Below, one piece after another: positions 7,294 through 13,458 of a DNA stretch of 17,785 nucleotides. The notes below the pieces were generated by a model that made no database searches, was not told the DNA's origin, and was given only the letters and a program-made list of their open reading frames with translations. Within the stretch, counting starts at the first letter, position 1, and each line of letters begins with the position of its first letter. Source of the stretch: JBQCEE01 sp051960575 (GTDB lineage Bacteria > Actinomycetota > Actinomycetes > Mycobacteriales > Jatrophihabitantaceae); contig NZ_JBQCEE010000087.1 of NCBI RefSeq assembly GCF_051960575.1, forward strand, positions 1 through 17,785, given 5' to 3'. Made by a program: the position numbers and the translations under genes.

Positions 7294-7407
7294 CGGAGCG
7301 GTCGCTGTGAGTGAGCGGTCGTGACGCAACAGCACAGGTTCCGTTCACCGGCCGGTCATGATCGTCCGACGCGCCCGGCTGATGCATGGAACTCTTGTGC
7401 TGCGGGC

Positions 7408-7413
7408 TAGTTT
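7408..7413 (+). promoter_or_regulatory. -10 element for leaderless Z-prenyl synthase
   Basis: TAGTTT, six bases (CGACGT), then GTG at 7420. This supports the GTG start and a leaderless message. It shares the 139-nt divergent intergenic region (7281-7419) with the hemolysin III promoter. Confidence 0.6.
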
Positions 7414-7419
7414 CGACGT

Positions 7420-8187
7420 GTGACGTTGCGCGACGCCGTGTACCGCGTCTACGAGCGGCGCCTGCGCAGGCAGCTGCAGGGTGCGCCCATCCCGCGCCAT
7501 GTCGCGATCATGATCGACGGCAACCGGCGCTGGGCCCGCGCCGCCGGCTTCGACGACGTCAGCCAGGGCCACGTCGTCGGCGCGCAGCACATCGGCAACC
7601 TGCTCGAGTGGTGCAGTGAGGTCGGCGTCGAGCACGTGACCATCTGGTTGCTCTCGACCGACAACCTGCGGCGTCCGGCCGAGGAGCTCGAGCCGTTGCT
7701 GCGCATCATCGCCGGGGTCGCCGACGAGCTCTCCGGGCCGGGGCTGCCCTGGCGCGTCCGGGCGGTCGGGGCGCTCGACCTGCTGCCCGCCGCGACCGCC
7801 GAGGCGCTGAAGGCGGCCGAGGAGCGCACGCGCAACCGCACGGGGCTCGAGGTCAACGTCGCGGTGGGCTACGGCGGGCGCCGCGAGATCGCCGACGCCG
7901 TGCGCTCGCTGCTGCTCGAGCACGCCGCCGCCGGCACGTCGCTCACCGAGTTGGCCGACCAGATCGAGCCGGACGCGATCGCCGAGCACCTCTACACGCG
8001 CGGCCAGCCCGACCCCGACCTGGTCATCCGCACCTCCGGTGAGCAACGGCTGTCCGGGTTCCTGCTCTGGCAGTCGGTGCACTCGGAGTTCTACTTCTGC
8101 GACGCGCTGTGGCCCGACTTCCGCAAGATCGACTTCCTGCGCGCGCTGCGTGACTACGGGCTGCGGCAGCGACGGTTCGGCGGCTGA
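7420..8187 (+). CDS. Short-chain Z-isoprenyl diphosphate synthase (Rv1086-like)
   Basis: cis-Prenyltransferase of 255 aa (UppS superfamily) condensing isopentenyl diphosphate onto an allylic primer. The catalytic block HVAIMIDGNRRWAR has Asp33. LSTDNL replaces the FSTENW of long-chain UppS, and the C-terminal block DLVIRTSGEQRLSGFLLWQS is intact. The LSTDN variant and overall sequence resemble Rv1086, which makes Z,E-farnesyl diphosphate, the precursor of decaprenyl phosphate, so that product is the best inference. A long-chain UppS/DppS may be encoded elsewhere. It is translationally coupled to the sulfurtransferase gene, its TGA sharing one base with the next ATG. Confidence 0.9.
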   Translation: MTLRDAVYRVYERRLRRQLQGAPIPRHVAIMIDGNRRWARAAGFDDVSQGHVVGAQHIGNLLEWCSEVGVEHVTIWLLSTDNLRRPAEELEPLLRIIAGVADELSGPGLPWRVRAVGALDLLPAATAEALKAAEERTRNRTGLEVNVAVGYGGRREIADAVRSLLLEHAAAGTSLTELADQIEPDAIAEHLYTRGQPDPDLVIRTSGEQRLSGFLLWQSVHSEFYFCDALWPDFRKIDFLRALRDYGLRQRRFGG

Positions 8188-8990
8188 TGGAGTCCTTGGT
8201 CAGCGGTGCGTGGCTCGCCACCCACCTCGACGACGTGCGCCTCGTCGACGTCCGCTGGTACCTCGACGGACGGTCCGGGCGGGCCGCCTACGACAGCGGG
8301 CATCTGCCGGGCGCGGTGTGGCTCGACATCGACGGCGACCTGTCGGCGCCCGCCTCGACCGCCGCCGGACGCCACCCCCTGCCCACGCCCGAACACTTCG
8401 CCGCAGCCCTCGGCCGGGTCGGCATCGCCACCGGCACGCCGGTGGTCGCGTACGACGACTCCGGCGGCGGTCAGGCGTCGCGGTTGTGGTGGATGCTGCA
8501 CGTGCTCGGCGAACCGGTGGCCGTGCTCGACGGCGGCCTCGCGGCGTGGCCGGGTGACCTGACCATCGACGAGCCCAGGGTGTCACCGGTCGAGCGGGCG
8601 CCCGCGCCGTGGCCGGCCGACCGGTTCGTCGACGCCGACGCGGTCGCGGCGTGGGACGGCCTGCTCGTCGATGCCCGCACCGAGGCGCGGTGGGCCGCGG
8701 GCGACCCGGCGATCGACCCGCGTCCCGGTCATGTCCCCGGCGCCGTCTCGCGCTTCTGGCAGGGAAACCTGGACGAGGCCGGCCGGTTCCGTCCCGCCGA
8801 GGAACTCCGCGCGCGCTTCGGCGAGCCGCGGTCCGCGGTCGCCTACTGCGGCAGCGGGGTGACCGCCTGCCACGACCTGCTCGCGATGCACCGGGCGGGC
8901 TTCACCGACCTGCGGCTCTACCCCGGCTCGTGGTCGCAGTGGGGCGCCGACGAGCAGCGGCCGGTCGAGACCGGCGACGCGTCCAGCTGA
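8187..8990 (+). CDS. Two-domain sulfurtransferase (thiosulfate / 3-mercaptopyruvate)
   Basis: Rhodanese-fold enzyme of 267 aa that transfers sulfane sulfur from thiosulfate or 3-mercaptopyruvate to an acceptor such as cyanide or a thiol. The N-terminal domain (1-130) has the VDVRWYL and GHLPGAVWLD motifs but carries Asp (AYDDSGG) where the catalytic Cys would be, as is normal. The C-terminal domain has the active-site loop CGSGVTAC starting at Cys221. Loop sequence alone does not settle thiosulfate versus mercaptopyruvate specificity; the CGSGVTAC type is common in MST-like proteins. ATG 8187 overlaps the TGA of the prenyl synthase (TGATG), implying coupled translation. Confidence 0.88.
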   Translation: MESLVSGAWLATHLDDVRLVDVRWYLDGRSGRAAYDSGHLPGAVWLDIDGDLSAPASTAAGRHPLPTPEHFAAALGRVGIATGTPVVAYDDSGGGQASRLWWMLHVLGEPVAVLDGGLAAWPGDLTIDEPRVSPVERAPAPWPADRFVDADAVAAWDGLLVDARTEARWAAGDPAIDPRPGHVPGAVSRFWQGNLDEAGRFRPAEELRARFGEPRSAVAYCGSGVTACHDLLAMHRAGFTDLRLYPGSWSQWGADEQRPVETGDASS

Positions 8991-9051
8991 TGTTCATCCG
9001 GCGGTAACACGCGCCACCGCGTTTCAGCACGGTCGTGAGCACTCGCGGACG

Positions 9052-9214
9052 TACCGTTCCTCGCAGCGGACCGGCCGACCCGGGCCGCACGGGAGGTCCC
9101 GGTTCGTGGCGACGCGAGAGAGGGGCCGGACCGGCGCCTCGAGGGGCCGTCCGACTCCAGCAGCCCGGTGCGCACACCCCTGCGTCCCTGGCCTGACCCT
9201 CGCAGGAGCCTTCC
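9052..9214 (+). promoter_or_regulatory. GC-rich structured leader of phoH2
   Basis: The 224-nt gap 8991-9214 holds no plausible small gene. TACCGT at 9052-9057 is a possible -10, giving a leader of about 150 nt. Inverted repeats lie in it, for example GGACCGGC (9128-9135) with GCCGTCC (9146-9152), and CGGGA/TCCCG a little upstream. AGGAG (9204-9208) is the ribosome binding site for the TTG start. I recognise no known riboswitch class. Confidence 0.35.
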
Positions 9215-10540
9215 TTGACGAGTGACCCCGCCGCCCGCACGTTCGTCCTCGACACGTCGGTGCTGCTGTCCGACCCGGGTGCCCTCGGGCGCTTCGCCGA
9301 GCACGAGGTCGTGCTGCCCCTGGTCGTGATCAGCGAGCTCGAGGGCAAGCGGCACCACCCCGAGCTCGGCTGGTTCGCCCGGCAGACGCTGCGCGCACTG
9401 GACGACCTGCGGATCAAGCACGGCCGGCTCGACGCGCCGGTGCCGATCGGCGACGCGGGCGGCGTGCTGCACGTCGAGCTGAACCACAGCGACCTGTCGA
9501 CGCTGCCGGCGGGCTTCCGCGTCGACAGCAACGACTCGCGCATCCTCGCCGTCGCGCTCAACCTCGCCGCCGAGGGCCGCGACGTCACACTGGTCACCAA
9601 GGACATGCCGCTGCGGGTCAAGGCCGCGTCGGTGGGGCTGCCGGCCGACGAGTACCGCATGCACCCCGTCGCCGACTCGACCGGCTGGACGGGCATGGCC
9701 GAGGTCGACGTCGCGGGCGCCACCGTCGACGCGCTCTACGACGGCACCGCGCTGTCGCTCGTCGAGGAGCCCGACTTCACCGCGGTCGCGGACCTGCCCT
9801 GCCACACCGGGCTGGTGCTGCACTCGCCGAAGGGCTCGGGCCTCGCGCGGATCACGCCGGACAAGATGGTGCGGCTCGTGCGCGGCGACCGCGAGGCCTT
9901 CGGACTGCGGGGGCGTTCGGCCGAGCAGCGCATCGCGCTCGACCTGCTGCTCGACCCCGAGGTCGGCATCGTGTCGCTCGGCGGGCGCGCGGGCACCGGC
10001 AAGTCGGCGCTCGCGCTGTGCGCCGGGCTCGAGTCGGTGCTCGAGCGCCGCGCCCACAAGCGGGTCGTCGTCTTCCGCCCGCTCTACGCCGTCGGCGGCC
10101 AGGAGCTCGGGTACCTGCCGGGGTCGGAGAACGAGAAGATGGCGCCCTGGGCGCAGGCCGTCTTCGACACCCTCGGCGCGCTCGTCTCGTCCGACGTCAT
10201 GGACGAGGTGATGGACCGCGGCATGCTCGAGGTGCTGCCGCTGACGCACATCCGCGGCCGGTCGCTGCACGACTCGTTCGTCATCGTCGACGAGGCGCAG
10301 TCGCTCGAGCGCAACGTGCTGCTGACGGTGCTCTCGCGCATCGGCTCGGGCTCGCGGGTGGTGCTGACGCACGACGTCGCGCAGCGCGACAACCTGCGCG
10401 TCGGCCGGCACGACGGCGTGGCCGCGGTGATCGAGGCGCTGCGCGGGCACCCGCTGTTCGCGCACGTCACGCTGACCCGCTCGGAGCGCTCGCCGATCGC
10501 CGCGCTCGTCACCGAGATGCTCGAGGACCTGCCGCTGTAG
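9215..10540 (+). CDS. phoH2: PhoH2: PIN-domain ribonuclease fused to PhoH ATPase
   Basis: RNA helicase/nuclease of 441 aa. The N-terminal PIN domain (about 8-140) has acidic residues D13 (FVLDTS), E43 (SELEGKR), D107 (DSNDSR) and D130 (TKDMPLR) suited to metal-dependent RNA cleavage. The C-terminal PhoH ATPase has Walker A GGRAGTGKS (256-264) and Walker B VIVDEAQS (356-363). Length is close to mycobacterial PhoH2 (Rv1095). Start TTG 9215 is well supported: AGGAG lies six bases upstream, an in-frame TGA is at 9194-9196, and the catalytic Asp follows 12 residues later. In mycobacteria phoH2 is preceded by the overlapping antitoxin-like gene phoAT; nothing like it is seen here. A palindromic repeat begins 24 nt past the stop. 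Confidence 0.93.
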   Translation: MTSDPAARTFVLDTSVLLSDPGALGRFAEHEVVLPLVVISELEGKRHHPELGWFARQTLRALDDLRIKHGRLDAPVPIGDAGGVLHVELNHSDLSTLPAGFRVDSNDSRILAVALNLAAEGRDVTLVTKDMPLRVKAASVGLPADEYRMHPVADSTGWTGMAEVDVAGATVDALYDGTALSLVEEPDFTAVADLPCHTGLVLHSPKGSGLARITPDKMVRLVRGDREAFGLRGRSAEQRIALDLLLDPEVGIVSLGGRAGTGKSALALCAGLESVLERRAHKRVVVFRPLYAVGGQELGYLPGSENEKMAPWAQAVFDTLGALVSSDVMDEVMDRGMLEVLPLTHIRGRSLHDSFVIVDEAQSLERNVLLTVLSRIGSGSRVVLTHDVAQRDNLRVGRHDGVAAVIEALRGHPLFAHVTLTRSERSPIAALVTEMLEDLPL

Positions 10541-10563
10541 GCGCGCCGCCACCGGCCTGCAAG

Positions 10564-10627
10564 CGCGGAACCCCCTGCTCCGGCTCGTTCCCACCCCGGA
10601 AATCGAGCCACAGCAGGGGGTTTCGCG
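10564..10627 (+). repeat. REP-like palindromic element, copy 1 (terminator of phoH2)
   Basis: CGCGGAACCCCCTGCT (10564-10579) pairs with AGCAGGGGGTTTCGCG (10612-10627) over 16 bp with one G-U. In the same register GGCTCG (10582-10587) pairs with CGAGCC (10604-10609). It lies just after phoH2 and before the GNAT gene. A closely related palindrome occurs at 12093-12152 in the opposite orientation, so this is a dispersed element, not only a one-off terminator. Confidence 0.8.
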
Positions 10628-10652
10628 TGTCGGGATCGGGCATGATCGCGCG

Positions 10653-11144
10653 ATGCCGGAGTTCGTCGAGACCAGTGCAGCGAACGAGGACGCGCTGATC
10701 GCGTTCCTCACGGGCGAGCCGTGGCCGTTCCACGGCGTCGCCGAGCCGTCGGCCGACGACCTGCGCGCCGCGTTCGCCGCCGGACGGTGGGGCGGCGAGG
10801 ACGTGCGGACCTTCTGGATCGTCGACGGTGGCGCGCGGGCCGGCGTGCTGCGGCTGTTCGACCTCGGTGACCCGACGCCGTTGTTCGACCTGCGGCTTCG
10901 TGCCGCGGCGCGCGGACGGGGGCTGGGCACCGCCGCCGTCCGGTTCGCGACCGGGTGGGTCTTCACGCACACCAGCGCCCACCGGCTCGAGGCCACGACC
11001 CGGCACGACAACCGGGCGATGCGGGCCGTGCTGGAACGCTGCGGCTTCACCCACGAGGCGACGTACCGGCAAGGGTGGCCCACGCCCGACGGCTGGGTCG
11101 ACGGCGTCGGCTACGCGATCCTGCGCGACGAGTGGGCCCGCTGA
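10653..11144 (+). CDS. GNAT family N-acetyltransferase (RimJ/RimL-like)
   Basis: Acetyl-CoA dependent acetyltransferase of 163 aa; acceptor unknown. The acetyl-CoA binding motif A is RAAARGRGLGTAAVRF (about 89-104). It is followed by HRLEATTRHDNRAMRAVLER and CGFTHEATYRQGW, the arrangement of RimJ/RimL-type and antibiotic-type GNATs. Start ATG 10653 follows CATGAT by six bases, an imperfect -10, so it is probably leaderless. The gene stands alone after the palindromic repeat and is convergent with a second GNAT gene. Confidence 0.85.
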   Translation: MPEFVETSAANEDALIAFLTGEPWPFHGVAEPSADDLRAAFAAGRWGGEDVRTFWIVDGGARAGVLRLFDLGDPTPLFDLRLRAAARGRGLGTAAVRFATGWVFTHTSAHRLEATTRHDNRAMRAVLERCGFTHEATYRQGWPTPDGWVDGVGYAILRDEWAR

Positions 11145-11176
11145 CGCGCGTCCGGCGCGTCGACCCGCCCGGGTCG
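11143..11176. terminator. Two tandem hairpins between convergent GNAT genes
   Basis: GACGCGC (11143-11149) pairs with GCGCGTC (11155-11161). Immediately after, CGACCC (11161-11166) pairs with GGGTCG (11171-11176). They fill the gap between the two stop codons and could end transcription from both sides. Confidence 0.5.
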
Positions 11177-12047
11177 TCACTCGGTGCGGGTGAGGTCCGG
11201 CAGTTCGGGCAGCGGTTCGAAGCCGGCGGCGCGGTAGGTCGCGATGCCGCCGGTGTTCGCGCTCGGGGTGCACACCTGGGCGCTGGACGAGCCGAGGCGT
11301 CGCAGCACCGCAGCGCAGGCCAGGGTGATCGCCGTGCCGTGGCCGTGCCCGCGATGGGCCGGGTCGACGCCGAGCGGTTCGATCAGGCCGGGCCGGCCGG
11401 TGCCCGCCGACCAGACCGTCGCCGCGGCCACGGGCCGATCGGCGGTGTCGAACGCGAGGAGGCAGCAGCCCTGGCGGTAGGCCGGGCCGGACGCCATCGC
11501 CCGCCACCGGTCGTCGGTGAACGACGAGCGTGCGAACGACGCCCGGCTGCACCGCCGTCCGCAGGTGCGCCCTTGCGGCACCGACGATCTCGATCCGGAC
11601 CGACGCCGGCACCTCGACGGGCTCGTCCAGTGAGCGTTGCAGCGGCTGCCACGCCTCACTCTGCTTCCACCCGGCATCACCGAGCTCCTGACGGACGCGC
11701 GCACCTGCCGGCGTGGCGACCGCGACCGCACCGGTCGGCAGCACCGCACGCCCCGGGTCGACCAGGTCGGACGCCACGGGCCGCGCGAGCGCGTCGTCGT
11801 CCTGGCGCGCCGGCTCGACGGCGAGCCGCAGCACGGTCGCGCCGTCGAGCAGGCCGATCGCGACGATCCGTCCGTCGTCGGTCCACGTGCGCAGGGCCGC
11901 GGCCGTGGCCGGCGCGCCGAAGCGCTGGAACCAGCCGAGGTCCCCCGGGTGCAGCTGCAGCGGCGCGGCGTCGTCCTGCCACGCCGCGAGGGTGGCGACG
12001 AGGGCGCCCAGCTGCTCGACACCTGGTGTCGCGAGGTCGATCGCCAT
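11177..12047 (-). pseudogene. GNAT family acetyltransferase, single frameshift
   Basis: Two frames together make one protein of about 289 aa. The first frame, from ATG 12047 (MAIDLATPGVEQLGALVATL), runs to about 11547 and contains WFQRFGAPATAAALRTW. The second frame continues from FARSSFTDDRWRAM to the stop at 11177. It holds the acetyl-CoA motif (GVDPAHRGHGHGTAITLACA) and CTPSANTGGIATYRAAGFEP. Skipping one base of the GG pair at 11545-11546 joins VQ to RASFARSSF, which reads naturally. The total of 871 bases is one more than a multiple of three. The gene is either recently inactivated or carries a sequencing indel; the downstream half shows no further decay, favouring error or a very recent event. 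Substrate unknown. Confidence 0.75.
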
Positions 12048-12092
12048 ACCTTGATCACACCCGAGGCCGCCACCGGATTGCAGCCCGGCCCG

Positions 12093-12152
12093 ACGAACCC
12101 CCTGCTGTGGCCCATTTCCGGGCTCGGAAGCGAGCCACACCAGGGGGTTCGT
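12093..12152 (-). repeat. REP-like palindromic element, copy 2 (3' of the 2H phosphoesterase gene)
   Basis: ACGAACCCCCTG (12093-12104) pairs with CAGGGGGTTCGT (12141-12152). In the same register TGTGGC pairs with GCCACA and TTCCG (12116-12120) with CGGAA (12125-12129) around a GGCT loop, making one long hairpin. Read on the minus strand it aligns with copy 1 over about 54 positions with few differences. Both copies lie 15-24 nt past the stop of the preceding gene and in the same orientation relative to it. Confidence 0.8.
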
Positions 12153-12166
12153 GCCCCCAGCGAGGA

Positions 12167-12661
12167 TCAGGCGAAGGGGATGGTCGCCAGGTGCGTCCAG
12201 GGGCCGCCGTCGTAGCGCCAGAGCGACCAGCCCTCGGCGCGCACCGCGAACGGCTGGAAGCCGGCCTGCAACCGCGCGACCGTCGCGCGTGCCTCGGCGG
12301 GCGTCACCTTGTTCTGCACGGTGATGTGCGGACGGAAGCCCTGGCTGTCCTGGGCGGTCAGGTGCGGCGCCCACCGGCGTTGCAGCTCGCGGTGCCGCCG
12401 CACGAGTTCGTCCGAGTCGAGGACGTAGGCGGCGCCCCGCCCGAGCGACTGCACGCGGGCGACGAGCACGTCGAACGACGGCCCGGCGACCTCGGCCAGA
12501 TCGGCCCGTACGTCGGGCTCGCGCTCGCCGGGCACGGCGTGGAACAGCGTCACGTGTGCCCCGACGGCGGTGCGGCCGGGCGGGAAGAGCGCCCGCCGTT
12601 CGGCGTCGAACCGGTCCTGCGCCGCGTCGTCCAGCGCGAGGGTGATCACGAGCGGCTGCAC
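12167..12661 (-). CDS. 2'-5' RNA ligase / 2H phosphoesterase family protein
   Basis: Two-histidine phosphoesterase of about 164 aa, related to LigT/ThpR and cyclic phosphodiesterases acting on 2',3'-cyclic nucleotide ends. Both catalytic HxT motifs are present: AHVTLFH (H36, T38) and PHITVQN (H112, T114), about 75 residues apart as expected. The real substrate is unknown. The open frame extends to 12790 but crosses the 14-bp hairpin of the next gene. I start at GTG 12661 (in-frame GTG 12664 is equally possible). GATACT seven bases upstream of 12661 is a plausible -10 for a leaderless message. The palindromic repeat copy 2 follows its stop. Confidence 0.82.
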   Translation of the reverse strand: MQPLVITLALDDAAQDRFDAERRALFPPGRTAVGAHVTLFHAVPGEREPDVRADLAEVAGPSFDVLVARVQSLGRGAAYVLDSDELVRRHRELQRRWAPHLTAQDSQGFRPHITVQNKVTPAEARATVARLQAGFQPFAVRAEGWSLWRYDGGPWTHLATIPFA

Positions 12662-12701
12662 CACCTGAAGTATCCGGATGTCACGCCGTGGACATGCCGC
12701 G

Positions 12702-12732
12702 GTGCCGGGCGGCGGAGGCCGCCACCCGGCAC
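12702..12732 (-). terminator. 14-bp hairpin terminator of the secreted-protein gene
   Basis: GTGCCGGGCGGCGG (12702-12715) faces CCGCCACCCGGCAC (12719-12732) across a 3-base loop. The one mismatch on the plus strand is a G-U pair on the minus strand, pointing to minus-strand use. It lies 15 nt past the stop at 12747. No T-tract. Confidence 0.65.
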
Positions 12733-12746
12733 CGACACGAGCAACG

Positions 12747-13250
12747 TCAGGGATGGATGTAGTGGCAGACGCTGGTGATGCGCTGGCCACCGGCCCGCAG
12801 TGTCGAGCACATGTAGCCGTAGTTCGTCCCGGTGATCTGGCTGAGGTAGTACGGCAGGTAGATCGAGGCGCTGCCGGTGTGCGAGCACCCGTAGTTGTGC
12901 GCGGACACGTAGGTGCGCTTCCAGTTCCAGTTCTGGTCGAAGAACTCCGCCGTCAGGTCCCAGTTGCAGACGTTCGCGGCCGACCCGAAGTTGCCGTAGA
13001 CGTTGTAGATGTAGGTCCCCGTGCCGTCCACCTCGGCGCAGTACTGGCCGGACGCGAGCGACTGACCGCTCACCGTGAACGGGTTCCAGAACGCGCAGCC
13101 GCGGGCGAACGCCGACGCAGGGGAGGCGCCGACGAACGTGATGCCGACAGTTGCCAGCACGACGGCGACGGCGAGTCCGAGACGGCCGCCGAGGCGGCGG
13201 CGCCGCCGGTCGGAGCTCGCGTCCTGCTGGGTCTCGATCGTGTCGATCAT
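12747..13250 (-). CDS. Secreted protein of unknown function, six cysteines
   Basis: 167 aa. A basic n-region (DRRRRRLGGR) leads into a hydrophobic helix (LGLAVAVVLATVGITFVGA) with a probable signal-peptidase site after ASPASA near residue 47. The mature ~120 aa has six cysteines, in GCAFWNP, QYCAEV, NVCNWDL, YGCSH, YMCSTL and SVCHY. It is rich in Tyr, Asn, Gly and Thr, so a small disulphide-bonded beta protein is likely. I do not recognise a family. Start ATG 13250 follows AAAGGA at good spacing. It has a separate promoter in the 208-nt divergent region shared with nasA, and a strong hairpin after the stop. No link to nitrate metabolism is shown by the sequence. Confidence 0.8.
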   Translation of the reverse strand: MIDTIETQQDASSDRRRRRLGGRLGLAVAVVLATVGITFVGASPASAFARGCAFWNPFTVSGQSLASGQYCAEVDGTGTYIYNVYGNFGSAANVCNWDLTAEFFDQNWNWKRTYVSAHNYGCSHTGSASIYLPYYLSQITGTNYGYMCSTLRAGGQRITSVCHYIHP

Positions 13251-13304
13251 GAGCGGATCCTTTCGCTGAACGGTTCGCCGGCGTCAGTCGCGGCGGTGAG
13301 CCGA

Positions 13305-13333
13305 ACCTAGGAAGCCCCGGCCGGACCGTCGAT
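13305..13333 (-). promoter_or_regulatory. Candidate promoter of the secreted-protein gene
   Basis: On the minus strand ATCGAC (13333-13328) and TAGGTT (13310-13305) are 17 bases apart, a normal -35/-10 spacing. This gives a leader of roughly 50 nt ending in AAAGGA before the ATG at 13250. Confidence 0.45.
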
Positions 13334-13350
13334 GGGCAGCACTCCCCATC
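13331..13350. promoter_or_regulatory. Inverted repeat overlapping the -35, possible operator
   Basis: GATGGG (13331-13336) and CCCATC (13345-13350) form a 6-bp inverted repeat with an 8-base centre, overlapping the candidate -35 of the secreted-protein gene. A bound regulator could repress that promoter. The protein is unknown. Confidence 0.3.
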
Positions 13351-13387
13351 CGCCGGGCCGCGAGCGCACAGCGGCCGAGCCGCCGCG

Positions 13388-13425
13388 GTGATCCCGACGG
13401 AACGGTGGCGTTACGCCGGCGACGC
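13388..13425 (+). promoter_or_regulatory. Tandem GlnR-type operator upstream of nasA
   Basis: Four 5-base half-sites are spaced exactly six bases apart: GTGAT (13388), GGAAC (13399), GTTAC (13410), GACGC (13421). The actinobacterial GlnR consensus is gTnAC-n6-GaAAC-n6-gTnAC-n6-GaAAC; the matches are 4, 4, 5 and 3 of 5. It lies 34 nt before the nasA ATG, a sensible activator position. It also argues against the longer nasA open frame that begins inside it at 13405. Confidence 0.6.
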
Positions 13426-13458
13426 GAGCGCACAACGCGGACTGCGCAGGCTGCGGCC

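Noticed and set aside
9003..9020. GGTAACACGCG upstream of phoH2 as a GlnR site, similar to TGTAACACGCG at 17551
   Set aside because: The six-base-spaced partner does not match GaAAC at 9003 and is poor at 17551; shared short words are expected by chance.
8918..11083. 721-codon minus-strand open frame opposite phoH2
   Set aside because: phoH2 has complete PIN and Walker motifs on the plus strand; the opposite frame is compositional noise.
10509..12374. Single 621-codon minus-strand protein
   Set aside because: Only its middle part is real (first half of the frameshifted GNAT); the rest overlaps the other GNAT gene, phoH2's end and the 2H gene in wrong frames.
13405..13458. GTG 13405 as the nasA start
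   Set aside because: It adds an Arg-rich segment with no family counterpart and lies inside the GlnR-type box; ATG 13459 begins just before the cysteine motif.
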